From NCBI GenBank assembly GCA_019828545.1, contig JACVRA010000161.1, forward strand, positions 476,484 through 540,483: a stretch of 64,000 bases of DNA, given 5' to 3'. Under the pieces are notes generated by a model, which saw nothing but the letters and a program-made list of their open reading frames with translations, had not been told where the DNA came from and made no database searches. This DNA is from Paracamarosporium sp. OC-R06-R3. Lineage: Eukaryota; Ascomycota; Dothideomycetes; Pleosporales; Didymosphaeriaceae. A program made the translations under genes and the position numbers. This document shows positions 34,402-44,278 of the stretch, piece by piece. Numbering within the stretch: the stretch's first letter is position 1; each line of letters begins with the position of its first letter.

Positions 34402-35657
34402 CTATAGCTTGCGTCTATGTTCATGTCGTCCGCACCAGCTAACATACCAAGTCTGCTGACCATGGCTGACCCTGCACTGCCGGTCGAACCGTCCATCAAT
34501 ACTGCCCAGACGCCTCCAGTACTCGGTGTCTCCATCACACTTCGGCCGGCTTGTCTCCATGCAGTCCATGCATAGTCCATCAAAATCGTTCTTGGTCTTG
34601 TAGATCGCCCTGTCAATACAAGTATCCCAGTCCTGGCTGCAGAGCCCACAATCTCCAGTACGACCGAGTTCAAAGTCCTCCAGTTGAGACAAGATAGTAT
34701 TGATGCTGTTCTTCGAGAAGACCAATTCAAGCGGATATGCTTTGGTCTTGACAAGCTTCGCGAAGTAGTGACCGCACACGGAGGCCCATTTGCCGCAACG
34801 GCAGTCGCGCTCGCCGTTTTTAAGAATCTCACCTGCCTTTTCCCAGATTCCACGGTGAAGGACGGTTTTGAGAGTGCCACGGGCATGGTTCATTGGTCCT
34901 GGACATAAGTCAGCTTAAAGATTAAGTATGGCCTCAAGGGGGAAGACTTGCCCACAAAGTCCGGCGGGCAAAGGTGCATATGCTTGTATTTGACCCCAAG
35001 GGGCCGCATCTCGGTGATGTGGCCTACGAAATTGTATGCGAGCCATTTTGTCACAGCTGAGAAGCCTTCGGCGTAGTCGAACATGTAACAAGGGAACGCC
35101 AGCATTCTTAGGAGATCGGAGTCGACATTGGTCTTGGGGTTGACGTGTTTGGTGAACCACTTTTTGAAGAAGCCTCGAAGAAGTGCAGAGTCGAAGAAGT
35201 ACTTATCACCAGCATTAACGATATGCCAGATTCGGGTTATGTCAGTATCTGCTACCCCAGGGCTATTGAAGAGGGCCTCTTCGTCCTTCCTTGCGATCTT
35301 TCTTCCCTCAAAGTCGCTTTCTGACTCGCTGTCAGTGTCTGTTCCATTCTCGTCCGTCTCCATGTACCGAGCGGCAGCGTGAATGTAGATAAGCCACACG
35401 CGAATGGCGCCGGGGTCATCGTCTTTCAAGACCACGTCGTGACCGTTCTTGTCGTTGAAAGTATAGCTGTTCTTGAAGTATCGTGAAAATGATGTGACCG
35501 CGTTCTTGTCGACCCTGAACTTAACAAGCGGACGCCTGTCATTGCTGTCCTTGAAGCCTTGAACAGATATAGTGCGGTCACTGCGCGGACTGAGGGTGTA
35601 GGTACCCTGACCAATGGTTGGAGTGGGCGGCCTTGGTGGGCCTCGCTGAGTCGCCAT
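34402..35657 (-). CDS. BTB/POZ-type protein with Cys-rich C-terminus, 400 aa
   Basis: Two exons: 35657-34952 and 34898-34402. The junction needs a GC-AG intron (G|GCAAGT...CTGAC...CCAG, 53 nt). The neighbouring GT would give an immediate stop. The start at MATQRGPPRP is chosen because translation upstream is low-complexity. Residues about 35-150 resemble a BTB domain (FRVDKNAVTSFSRYFKNSYTF and VLKDDDPGAIRVWLIYIH), interrupted by an acidic Ser/Glu/Asp linker. Then follow helices (YFFDSALLRGFFKKWF, AFPCYMFDYAEGFSAVTKWL). The second exon is Cys-rich (CRCGKWASVCGHYF, CGLCSQDWDTC, CMDC, RQCRVSHG), consistent with zinc binding. Fungal BTB proteins of this type are usually of unknown role. No stop or frameshift was seen. 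Confidence 0.78.
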
Positions 35658-35768
35658 TGTTGATTGTGCGCGATGCAAGAAAGGTTGGTGGAACGGAGGT
35701 ACGAGTGTCGCAGAAGTACGAGAGCGCCAATCTAAAACGGCTTCTTTACGTAATCTACGTTTGAAATA

Positions 35769-35863
35769 GGCCGCGGGTCGTAAGTAAGTAGAGGTGAAGG
35801 TGAGAATGAGAGTATGTTCGTGATAAGCCGCGGACAATAAGTAAGTTGAGGTGAAGGTGAGAG
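35769..35863. repeat. Imperfect direct repeat upstream of the BTB gene
   Basis: Two copies 58 bp apart: GCCGCGGGTCGTAAGTAAG... from 35769 and GCCGCGGACAATAAGTAAG... from 35827, both continuing into (T/A)GAGGTGAAGGTGAGA. They lie 110-210 bp upstream of the BTB start codon. A regulatory role is possible but not shown. Confidence 0.7.
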
Positions 35864-36157
35864 AAGAGAGCCTCTCGCTCAAAATCGGGAGGATGCACAC
35901 GGGCAACTGCAACTGACCTGTGATACTATATACGTCTGTAATACGCCTTGGGTTCATCCCCAGCTTCGTAATAGTAAATACTTTCAGTATTGAGACAGGC
36001 TGAGAAATTAGGGTTCATTGAGCCATACGTGCGGGCGCGCACGGTGCTGCAAACCTTCACAACATCTGAACTAGGACTAGGTTATCCAACACAAGGCATT
36101 GGAATAGGGGGCATGCCAATAAATGGGATGATCATTCTCGACTCGCATAGCCTACTG

Positions 36158-37836
36158 CTACGGCTGTTTGCAGGGCTTGACGCGTATAATTAGATCCTCC
36201 CCTCTCAATGGCACTTGTATGCCACCTGACGGAAGTGTATCGTCCATTTTTGGAAATGCTGGCTTATCATCCTGTCCGTCGCTAGTCAAGACAGTCATCT
36301 CAAACCTCTTCAGCATTACCGCCGTAAACATCTGCACCTCTCTCCTTGCAATGTAACGTCCAGGGCAATAGTGCGCTGCCCCGCCAAATGGTCGATAGTT
36401 TTTGTTGACAACAAGCGTCTTCTTTTCCATAAAGCGTCTTGGGTTAAAATCAGTCGCATCAGCACCGAATATCATAGGGTCGAAGTGCATGGCTCGATAT
36501 GGCATGAGCAGCTTCCTGCCCCGACGTAATGTTTTGCCACCAATGACAGTGTCGACCTGCACTGTTCGAGTACCAATCGGCCAGTTCGTTAGATGAAGAA
36601 CTTCTTCACATGTCGATACCAGAAGTGGACAAGATTCGAACAGATAGTTCAAATCTGGCGCAGAATGCTGTCCGCCACGGAACGCTGGTTCAACTTCGGC
36701 TCTTATCTCCTGTATAAGCAACGACTCGAAGAGGAGGTGTGATATGATCCAAAACACCAACTTGTAAGCGTTGGCGTTCATACTTGGCGAGTACGTCAGT
36801 GATGTAAAGACACTTCATCAGCATGGGGAGCTTACACTCGGTAGAAAGAAAATAAAACATATACTTTCTGAGTCTCTTCGAGACCAAGCCCGTACATGCC
36901 CTCTAATAACGTAGTGATGAGCCAAGACTCACTCGGACGCTCATCCTTTGGAAGTTGCATGTAATACCTAAGTCCTTCCTCAATGGCACTCTTCGACGAG
37001 CGAAGGGCCTTGGTAGCAAAGTCGGGCAAATCCATCGGGATCTTCCAAGACTCATTCTCGTATATCTGGAACTGAGCTAGAAGATCAGGACACTTCTCGT
37101 AGAGCGTTTCGTCGAAAAAGGCCCGCGTCTGCGCATCGACGATGACCATCTCACTCCAATTGTAGAGCGACACCACTCGTTCATCCTCGCCATCCTGAAG
37201 TACCATACGGCCACGGAGCCGTTCCTAAACCAGTAAGCCATCGATACAGCTTAAAAGTGTTTTTTGGACGATTTCGAGCATTTCTCCTGGATGCATCTGC
37301 AATTTGAAGTTCTCGATTGACGTTTACATCCAGCTCTTTGTATCCCCAGAGGTATGGAACATCTTCGACGTCGTATCGGCTGAGATGCCATACTTGGAGA
37401 GCATTTCCTTGATGAACGGGTCAAAATCGAGCGCTTTAGGAGCTCTGTACACTGCCTGTACATCCTCGGCGGAAGGTATCACGTATACTGATTCTCCCAT
37501 GATGGTCACTGCCCAAGGGTTGTTTCCAAAACGTTTCCCACATCTGTTCAGCGTTCGAAATTTGCGAAGTGCGTTTTCAACTTACTTGCCATTCAAGAAC
37601 ATGCGATGGGCACCTGTTACCATGGAAAAGGCGTGACCCACAACTTCTCCGATGTTAGATTATGTGACTAAATTTTGCAAATGGTGCTTACATGGAATAA
37701 GGTATGGCAACTCCTTTGGTTCATCGCAATACCACAACGGCGAAAGTACGAACCTCCATATATACCAGCCAAGCCATCCGGACAGAACAGCTACAGCAGC
37801 CTGTAACGCAGTGTTTAAGCCGTTGCTTGCAATCAT
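36158..37836 (-). pseudogene. Cytochrome P450 with two nonsense codons, otherwise complete
   Basis: Four exons with good splice sites: 37836-37692, 37643-37586, 37543-36836 and 36782-36158, adding to 512 codons with matching phases. The product has an N-terminal membrane anchor (AVAVLSGWLGWYIWRFVL), LPYLIPFVGHAFSM, an I-helix region NANAYKLVFWIISHLL, a meander region FNPRRFMEKK, and the haem loop RPFGGAAHYCPGR with the Cys ligand. Exon 3 carries TAA at 37326-37324 and TAG at 37227-37225. If they derive from CAA and TGG, both are C-to-T changes at CpA on one or other strand, as RIP produces. The rest reads as a normal P450, so inactivation looks recent. It lies next to an acyltransferase relic, suggesting a dead oxidation/acylation pathway. 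Confidence 0.88.
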
Positions 37837-38096
37837 GGAACCGGTTGGTGTGGTGCTAGTAGTGAGTTTGCGAGACTTCAAAGCTCAAACAGGTATAAAG
37901 ACTTAAGATTAACAGGATCGTAATGGCGGTCAACGAAAGAGGGGAAGGCTGATTGTGCCGCAATCCCGACTAATGAGAACGTTGAATGTGCGTATATTGA
38001 GGCGCAGCCAATTGTTCGAACCGAGATGTGAGACAACAGACAACAGACAGATATGCGTGCGCGCGGTTTATGGCGATACCAAGTATAAATGCAACC

Positions 38097-38909
38097 TATG
38101 CGGCAGTGATCAACGCATTGATGACCATTTTGTAGAGTGCGGTTATGCGAGGCAGACTCCCACACGGTACCACAGCTCCAGGAACGCCCTCAGCCAGGCT
38201 CGACTGTAGGCTCGATGCTCTTGATAAGCTGTGTTCCTCACTACCTCCGGAATATATCGGCAATGTTGTGTTGATGAGTCTGTAAATCTTTCCACTCGTC
38301 CGGGTAACGCCCCCTGATACTTTTACCAGCGCGCTGGCAGCAGTTATCCACAAGACTCTGGAAGGGGTCACAGTGAAAAGGATCCAGGCAGCATTCTCAG
38401 TGGTAGCGAGCATGGATAGTGTCGCGGTGAGGCAGAGCGGACAGGACGCAGTGGAAAAGTATGGGATTGAACTGAGGCTGTACTATCTAGGAGCTATCGA
38501 AGGTATAGGTACGCAAGAGTCAACAACGCTAGTCCTGGACAGCTAGAAAGTAAGTCGCAACCACGCCGCAGCAGGAGCAACTATCTTGCAGAGTAAGAGC
38601 CATAAACCGTGACAGATAGTTACGTAAATCTCAAAGCCGTGTTCATGGAGCCAACTGTACCGGATACAAAGATCACGTCGAAGCTCATGGCACCATTCGG
38701 TGAATACGACTTTGGGCCCATTTTCGGTAACAACAGATAGCCTGTGCACCATCATGGTAGATATCGACAAAGATACACGTCTGTACTTTTTATTGCCCCA
38801 GGCGTACCATAGGGGTATTGAAGTCGTGATCGCATTGCAAAGGCCGGAGATGAGGCGTCTAAAAGCTGACGACCGCCTTGCCAAGCACGCTAGCTTCCTT
38901 TGTCACTAG
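38097..38909 (+). pseudogene. HXXXD-type acyltransferase relic (trichothecene 3-O-acetyltransferase-like family)
   Basis: Broken frames still show the middle and end of a BAHD/transferase-family enzyme: SAVMRGRLPH, PPEYIGNVVLMSL, a helical stretch, EYDFGPIFGN (equivalent of the structural DFGWG motif) near 38690, and GIEVVIALQRPEMRRLKAD at the C-terminus. The N-terminal half with the catalytic HXXXD is missing. Stops lie near 38136 (TAG, consistent with TGG) and 38280 (TAA), and there is at least one frameshift near 38715. The family assignment is by motif. The original substrate cannot be told. The gene is dead. Confidence 0.75.
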
Positions 38910-39052
38910 CCGCCCTTAGGCAGCCATTGTTGTGCGTCCTCCCATTACCATCGACGCACTCAACAACAAAACGAACAATGAGCATGTGTGTGTAACTCCC
39001 GGTCCATGTAGTGCTTTGCCTCAAACACAAAGACCACCAATATAACGAACTC

Positions 39053-40222
39053 ATGTGTACCGCATCTTCCGCTCCTCGGGGCGCCCACAACCTCCACACG
39101 CTGCATAGCGACTTGCTTCACGAAATCTTACTCTTATCCCCTAATCGATTGTCTCTGCACTACCTGGTTCTCACGCACCCAGCAATCCACCAAGCTTTCA
39201 ATACACGACGCCGTCTAATTCTCAGGACCGTCTTTGAGACCGAAGTAAGGGGCGGTTCCCTGGAAAAGAAAGCCGCTCATATATTTCTTGCACGGCTACG
39301 AGTCAGCAACCCAATTGATGAAGTTGCAATCCGGGAGGCACTTTGGCCTAGGTTCGAGCCTCTGCTGCCGGCCCCATTGCCCTCTAGATGGGCCACGGAG
39401 CTCCTAGCCTGTTACCACACAGCGAACCTGAAAGATGATACTCTTTCTTTCACGAAGCTGGCAACAGCCCAGTTTCTCAAAAATGAAGTGCCGCTTACCC
39501 GTAAGGCTCGAACGTTCGCACGGGCTGCTATCCAAACGTACGTGGCTGCAGATCTCAGTCAGGATGCGCTTCAGTTCCAGGAATCAGTCTTATGTCGGCT
39601 CGATCCGCGATCACCTGAACACGGTTTATGGGCCAAAGAACTCGTCGCTAGGTACCGGGCTATGAAAGGCCCTGAACAAGCACTACAGCTGCAGCGCAGT
39701 AACTGGGAGCTTTACCAAACTGCTCTAGGGCCAAACAATGACATTAGTTTGGACTGGGCACGTTCCATTGTTTCTGAACACCAATGTGCGGGCAATGACC
39801 AGGAGGCAATCCTGTTCCACCAACAAGTTAGATCCTCTCTAGATCCCACAACGGCGCAATATGTCGCATGGTCCAGACAGCAAATTCAAATGCTCCAGAG
39901 ATTGAATCGAAATGACGAAGCCCTCTTGGTCATAGAGGACGTCTGGCGCCATCTCAAGCCCGAGTCAACTGGGTACAGGGCATGGACAGCGCAACTCGGC
40001 GAACAGTACGAAGCTGCTGGGCGAGGTGATGCTGCAGTAAGGGTTTGCGAGGCTGCTTGGACAGCCATAAACGCAATTTTGGACCGCTTTCCTAATGACA
40101 AAGCCTGGAAATATCACGCCCATGGGGCTGCACTTATGCTCGCTAAAGCATACCGCCGAAACAATCGAATAGAAGATGCCAGATCTCTTGAAACTATATC
40201 AGAATCGCTTCGTGCATTGTAG
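39053..40222 (+). CDS. TPR-like helical-repeat protein, 389 aa
   Basis: Single-exon gene. The first ATG in frame is at 39053; an upstream GTG is not a likely fungal start. Residues about 10-60 (LHSDLLHEILLLSPNRLSLHYLVL) resemble a degenerate F-box-like helical region. From about 110 on there are repeated helix pairs about 42 residues apart, with signatures such as WAKELVARYRAMKGPEQALQL, WARSIVSEHQCAGNDQEAILF and WTAQLGEQYEAAGRGDAAVRV. This TPR-like pattern fits a scaffold protein. No catalytic motif. Fungal relatives are unnamed. The gene looks intact and lies inside the inverted block. Confidence 0.75.
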   Translation: MCTASSAPRGAHNLHTLHSDLLHEILLLSPNRLSLHYLVLTHPAIHQAFNTRRRLILRTVFETEVRGGSLEKKAAHIFLARLRVSNPIDEVAIREALWPRFEPLLPAPLPSRWATELLACYHTANLKDDTLSFTKLATAQFLKNEVPLTRKARTFARAAIQTYVAADLSQDALQFQESVLCRLDPRSPEHGLWAKELVARYRAMKGPEQALQLQRSNWELYQTALGPNNDISLDWARSIVSEHQCAGNDQEAILFHQQVRSSLDPTTAQYVAWSRQQIQMLQRLNRNDEALLVIEDVWRHLKPESTGYRAWTAQLGEQYEAAGRGDAAVRVCEAAWTAINAILDRFPNDKAWKYHAHGAALMLAKAYRRNNRIEDARSLETISESLRAL

Positions 40223-40398
40223 TTACAGGAGAGTTTTCATGCATCTTAGATAGCGGCTTGTTCTTCTCTATATACCTAACTATAGACTCTCAATCCTCAC
40301 ATACATGTTCGGTAGTCAATTCGGCGTTTTCTGATTTCTAAACCCTACGTGCTCGTCCCCTGTGTGGCTTTCAACAAATCAGCCAAGCCATATTGAGC

Positions 40399-41683
40399 TC
40401 ACTTCTTCAACGCTATTCGAATGAAGTGTTGAGATGTAGTTGATACGCCACTCGAGGCCGTTTCTAGTGTAAATCTCTCTAACGAGACCCCCGAGAATAG
40501 AAACCAGAAGTTAACATCCACTCCAGTCTCAATCTCATTTGATACCCCTACTGTAACCCTTGAAGCAACCGCAGTATCTTTGCCGTTCTTATTAGTCCTG
40601 CTGAAATCCAATTCATGTAGCTCTGTTTGTGCACTTAATCTGTATCCGGGGTCGACAGACCAAAGGGTTATTTCATCTAATGACTCATTATAGCGGTACA
40701 CCATTCTGGTCTCTCTTTCGTCTGGCTGCCGTGTTTCGATAACTAGGTATTCCCATTCATACCTGCGATCTGTGGGATGACGCGGATGGAATACCAGTTG
40801 GACAGTCTGTAGCTTACCATCATAGCCTCTCTCAGCACTGATCCATTCGCCGAGTAGACCATGGAAAGCTGCTTTTGCGATAAAGAGTCCTGACTTTTTC
40901 GCTCTTATCTGCACCTTTTCGAGATCCTCCATGCTTTTCCAAGCTTCCGCTTTGTCGGTACCAGGATCGATGAATCTTGCGGAGCAGATCGGTCCAGAAG
41001 TGTGCGTGCAGCCAATGTTGAGGCGATCGAGACGCAGTTCTCGGCTTGCTTGTTCTGCAAGGCCTACATAGTTTCCGAGAGGGTTTTGTGGTATTTCCTC
41101 CATTCGCTGTTCCCGGATTGCTTCTCTTAGTGAGTCAATGTATTCGCCTATCTTGCCTGCTTCTGTCTTCCGTGATTCGGAGTACTCGGGGAATGGATCT
41201 TCACTCCAACGTTGACTGATAGCCCTCGCTTGCGTCTCGAATGTACCCTAGTATGCGCCTTGGTACCCAAGGATAGCGAGACTTGGCAAAGCGGGGTTCT
41301 GACAAAGATAACTACTAGTGATGTGTAAAGGAGCACGTGTTAAGTGTTCGTCGAACCCAAAGTCGAATTTTACGTCGACAGGGAGGATCGACAGTGGTGC
41401 CACGGCGTCAAACCCTGTGGCGTCAATAACGGCCACGACATTCTCGATACGACATTTAGTGCTACTTTCGTCGTGCGGTCGAACAACAGCAGTGGCCATG
41501 TTTGATGCGCTTCCCTTCTCTAGAGTTGTAAGATAACCGATGATAGGGGTGATACTTCCTAGAGTGAGGAATTGCGGATAGATATCACCCAGGACTCCGA
41601 TAGGAGGTCGTCCTTTCACCCTTCCCCGCTCGGAAACGTCGTTTCCACCACTTAATATTGATTTACACATGTCCCTAGTTGCT
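40399..41683 (-). pseudogene. Flavin monooxygenase C-terminal part plus DUF6314-like domain, cut at the inversion breakpoint
   Basis: Reading away from the breakpoint at 41683, the frame gives GRPPIGVLGD, GSITPIIG, then VVAVIDATGFDAVAPL (the conserved ATGF block of FMO-type enzymes), LAILGYQGAY, a TAG at 41250-41248, and in the same frame GTFETQARAI, NPLGNYVGLAEQASREL. A separate C-terminal domain follows (FHGLLGEWISAERGYDG ... VYRYNESLDEITLWSVD) that resembles DUF6314. The TAG fits TGG to TAG (Y-W-G-T-F in relatives). The FAD-binding N-terminal half is absent here and is found at 28579-29475 on the plus strand. The fragment has no start codon of its own in a sensible position. Confidence 0.85.
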
Positions 41684-41701
41684 ATGTTCCAGATATGCGT
41701 G
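41684..41701 (-). repeat. 18-bp inverted duplicate at inversion breakpoint B
   Basis: The minus-strand sequence CACGCATATCTGGAACAT is identical to 29476-29493. In the unbroken GH3 frame it encodes the A-R-I-S-G-T segment, so the 18 bp come from GH3 and were copied to both junctions. Confidence 0.95.
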
Positions 41702-42068
41702 CCCACCGCGGCTCGGTCGACAGATCGATCTGAGGATGGAGCGCACCTCGTAGGCCCACTGCCAGATACTCTGTTCGTGCGATGTCCGCAAACTTCTTCA
41801 CAAGGTCGATGTCCCTGCACGCTGCCAGACCAGGGCCTTCAGGCCATTGCGAGAAGACACCGGCTGTGAAGCCGGTACCGACGTTATGTGTGAAGGAGTG
41901 GCGTGGGTCGGATGAAATCGTAATAGGAATCCCAAGACGTGTCCGCCTCGCGTTCTCCTGCGCTGTGTTGATGAAATGTGCGGTGCGACGGGCATCCGTA
42001 ATGTTTCCAATCAAGTTCAGGTGTGACAGCAGCTTCTCGCGGATCAGTATGTCATTGTTGCTGCCCAT
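41684..42068 (-). pseudogene. GH3 glycosidase N-terminal part, displaced from its C-terminus
   Basis: Frame from an ATG at 42068: NNDILIREKLLSHLNLIGN, RRTAHFINTAQENARRTRLGIP, SSDPRHSFTHNVGTGF, SQWPEGPGLAA, GLRGALHPQIDLSTEPRWARISGT. These are the first 128 residues of a GH3 TIM barrel. After RISGT the frame meets a TAG and the sequence becomes FMO. The continuation WGEDADL is at 29492 on the other strand. The 5' end overlaps the start of the divergent MFS gene by 20 bp, so the original GH3 promoter may also have been lost. Confidence 0.9.
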
Positions 42069-43632
42069 CACAGAACGGCAGCTTGAAGAAAGACTCGCTA
42101 CGCAGAAGAGCGAGGCAAGTGATCCAGCACTGGACGTGGAGGTAGACACAACGCCACCAGGCTTGGTGACATGGTATGGAGACGACGATGAGGCCAATCC
42201 GAAGAATTGGAGCGTGGGCAAGAAAGCTTTCATCTACATCGTCATCGCATACTACACCATGGCCATGCAGGTTGCCATCTCGATCCTCACACCATCGCAA
42301 CTGGTATTACCTCGAATTTTTGGCGTCTCTCTTACTGTCTCGTCACTCTGCCTGGGTTTGTTCGTATTCGGATACGGCCTAGGAGGGCTGATCTTCTCGC
42401 CACTCTCCGAGATCGTGGCGGTTGGGCGCAACCCTCCGTACGTACTTGGTATGACAGGCTTCTTCGTGGTGTCGTCAGGAATTCCATTTGTGAAGAACAT
42501 GCCGGGCCTCCTAGTGCTGAGGTGGGTACAAGGCTTGTTCGCATCTCCAATTTTGAACACCGGAGGCGCCTCGCTGGCCGACATTACATCTACGTATCAG
42601 TTTCCATACGGCATGTACACCTAGGCCATGTTCGCGTTCGTCGGTCCGGCCGTGGGGGCTATCATATCTGGATTCTCCATCGATAGCATGGGCTGGAAGT
42701 TCCCACTGTGGGAGATCGTTTTCGTGTCCGCGCCTTCACTGGTACTTGTGGTATATAGCCATCCAAGCTGATAGTATTCGAGAAGGGAAACTTATTCTTC
42801 ACAGTACCTCTTGCCAGAGACATCTGCTCCAAAGATACTCCACACGCGCGCGCGTATGCTACGCAAAGCAACTGGCCAAATTAACCTTCGTGCGAGAGTC
42901 GATGTGAAGAAGGCTGTACCCGCGTCTGCCATTGTCTACTCGGCAATGGTAATTCCCTGGAAGATCAATGCTCTGGATCCTTCCATCCTCTTCACTACGC
43001 TCTATTGTAGCTTGGTCTATGCCTCCTACTATCTGTTTTTCGAGGTCTTCCCGTTCGTATACATGGACAATCATGGGATTAGCGTGAGCGCCATGGGCCT
43101 TGTCTATCTCAGCGTGCCTATCGCTACATTTTTAGCGGCGATACCCTACTTTGCGTTCATCCACTATAGTGTGCACTCCCGGATGCGCACTGCAAAGTTT
43201 GTTCAGCCGGAGCAACGCCTAATTACCGGTCTCGTCGCTTCCATCGTTGTTCCCGTCGGTCTCTTCTTATTTGCATGGACCGGAAACAATCCGGGAATAC
43301 ATTGGGTAGTGCCTACTATTGGAGTTGCGCTTGTCTGCGGCAGTAACGCCATCATTTTCTACTGCATATTTGTCTACATAGCGCTGGCGTACCCAAGGTG
43401 TGCAGCCTCCTTATTTGGTGTTAACGGAGCGATAAACGGTGCAACAGCGTGCATCGCAATTCTACTAGGTCAAAGGCTCTATCACTCTCTGGGTGTAGGT
43501 GGAGGCACGTCAGTGCTCGGAGGGCTTTGTCTCCTTTGCACAGTGGCCATGTTTGGCCTTTACCACTACGGACCAATTCTCCGGGCAAAGAGCCGGATTG
43601 CCATAGACGACTCACAGCTCGCTGCATTTTAG
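42049..43632 (+). pseudogene. MFS drug-type exporter (DHA1) with one nonsense codon
   Basis: Two exons: 42049-42750 and 42805-43632, joined by a 54-nt GTATAT...CACAG intron in phase 0, 510 codons in all. DHA1 marks: DEANPKNWSVGKKAF lead-in, SPLSEIVAVGRNPPYVLGM (motif A), LRWVQGLFASPILNTGGASLADI, FAFVGPAVGAIISGF (motif C), LPETSAPKILHTRARMLRKATG. A single TAG at 42622-42624 interrupts YGMYT*AMFAF where relatives have Trp, consistent with TGG to TAG. All other helices and loops are intact, so the gene was lost recently, or the stop is an allele or sequencing error. Its start codon region overlaps the GH3 N-terminal fragment head to head. Confidence 0.85.
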
Positions 43633-44278
43633 TATGGATGAATATCTACATTATGAATTGGGAGGGCGTTATGGTAGAGGTGACATTAAAACACTAGTTA
43701 AACCTAAATAAAGAGTCGCAGTGTGAACCGAAGCTTAAGGATAATAAGCTGAAGGCAGTTCAAGTGTACCATGACTTGCGAGTTACCGCGATTTCACCAC
43801 CACCGACTTGCCTCATCGATGCAGAGATCGGCTGATCGCATAGGCCTCCACTCGCCCATCGATTGCTTATTGCCCTTCCTTCCCATTGCAATCTTAGGCC
43901 CTAGGACTAATGAACGTCTTACACGTAGCGTGCGGAAGATGAATTCAGCGAAGACACGCTAACAAAACGCAACAGCTCGGCAGCGACATCTCGCTCGCTT
44001 CCATGCAATTCATCTTCCGGTGCTCATGCTCACACACAGCATATTGGTGGATCTCACACCATGCTTACTGGGATGAATCTTATGTCTTATTATTCGCACG
44101 TGCTGGCTCCGCAAGCGACGGACATTTTTGGGGCTCGGTGTTTGCATTCGAGCTCCATCCGTGCACCGTAGATATTTAGTGACGAGAGGGTACCTTCGAC
44201 TGGCGCAGCTGTTGCCTCCACACTCGCCGCAGTATTCTTTTTTCTTCGGCTTAAATACGTTATCAGCATTTATACAAC
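43633..44278. other. Spacer upstream of the alcohol dehydrogenase gene
   Basis: Holds the 3' flank of the MFS relic and the promoter of the ADH gene. No further gene recognised. Confidence 0.4.

Noticed and set aside
37310..37340. A 31-nt intron removing the first P450 stop
   Set aside because: GT...CAG ends exist, but 31 nt is shorter than any other intron here, there is no branch point, and the second stop would remain.
41782..42048. Open upstream extension of the MFS frame
   Set aside because: This stretch is the antisense of the GH3 N-terminal fragment, whose motifs are unmistakable. The MFS protein begins at 42049.
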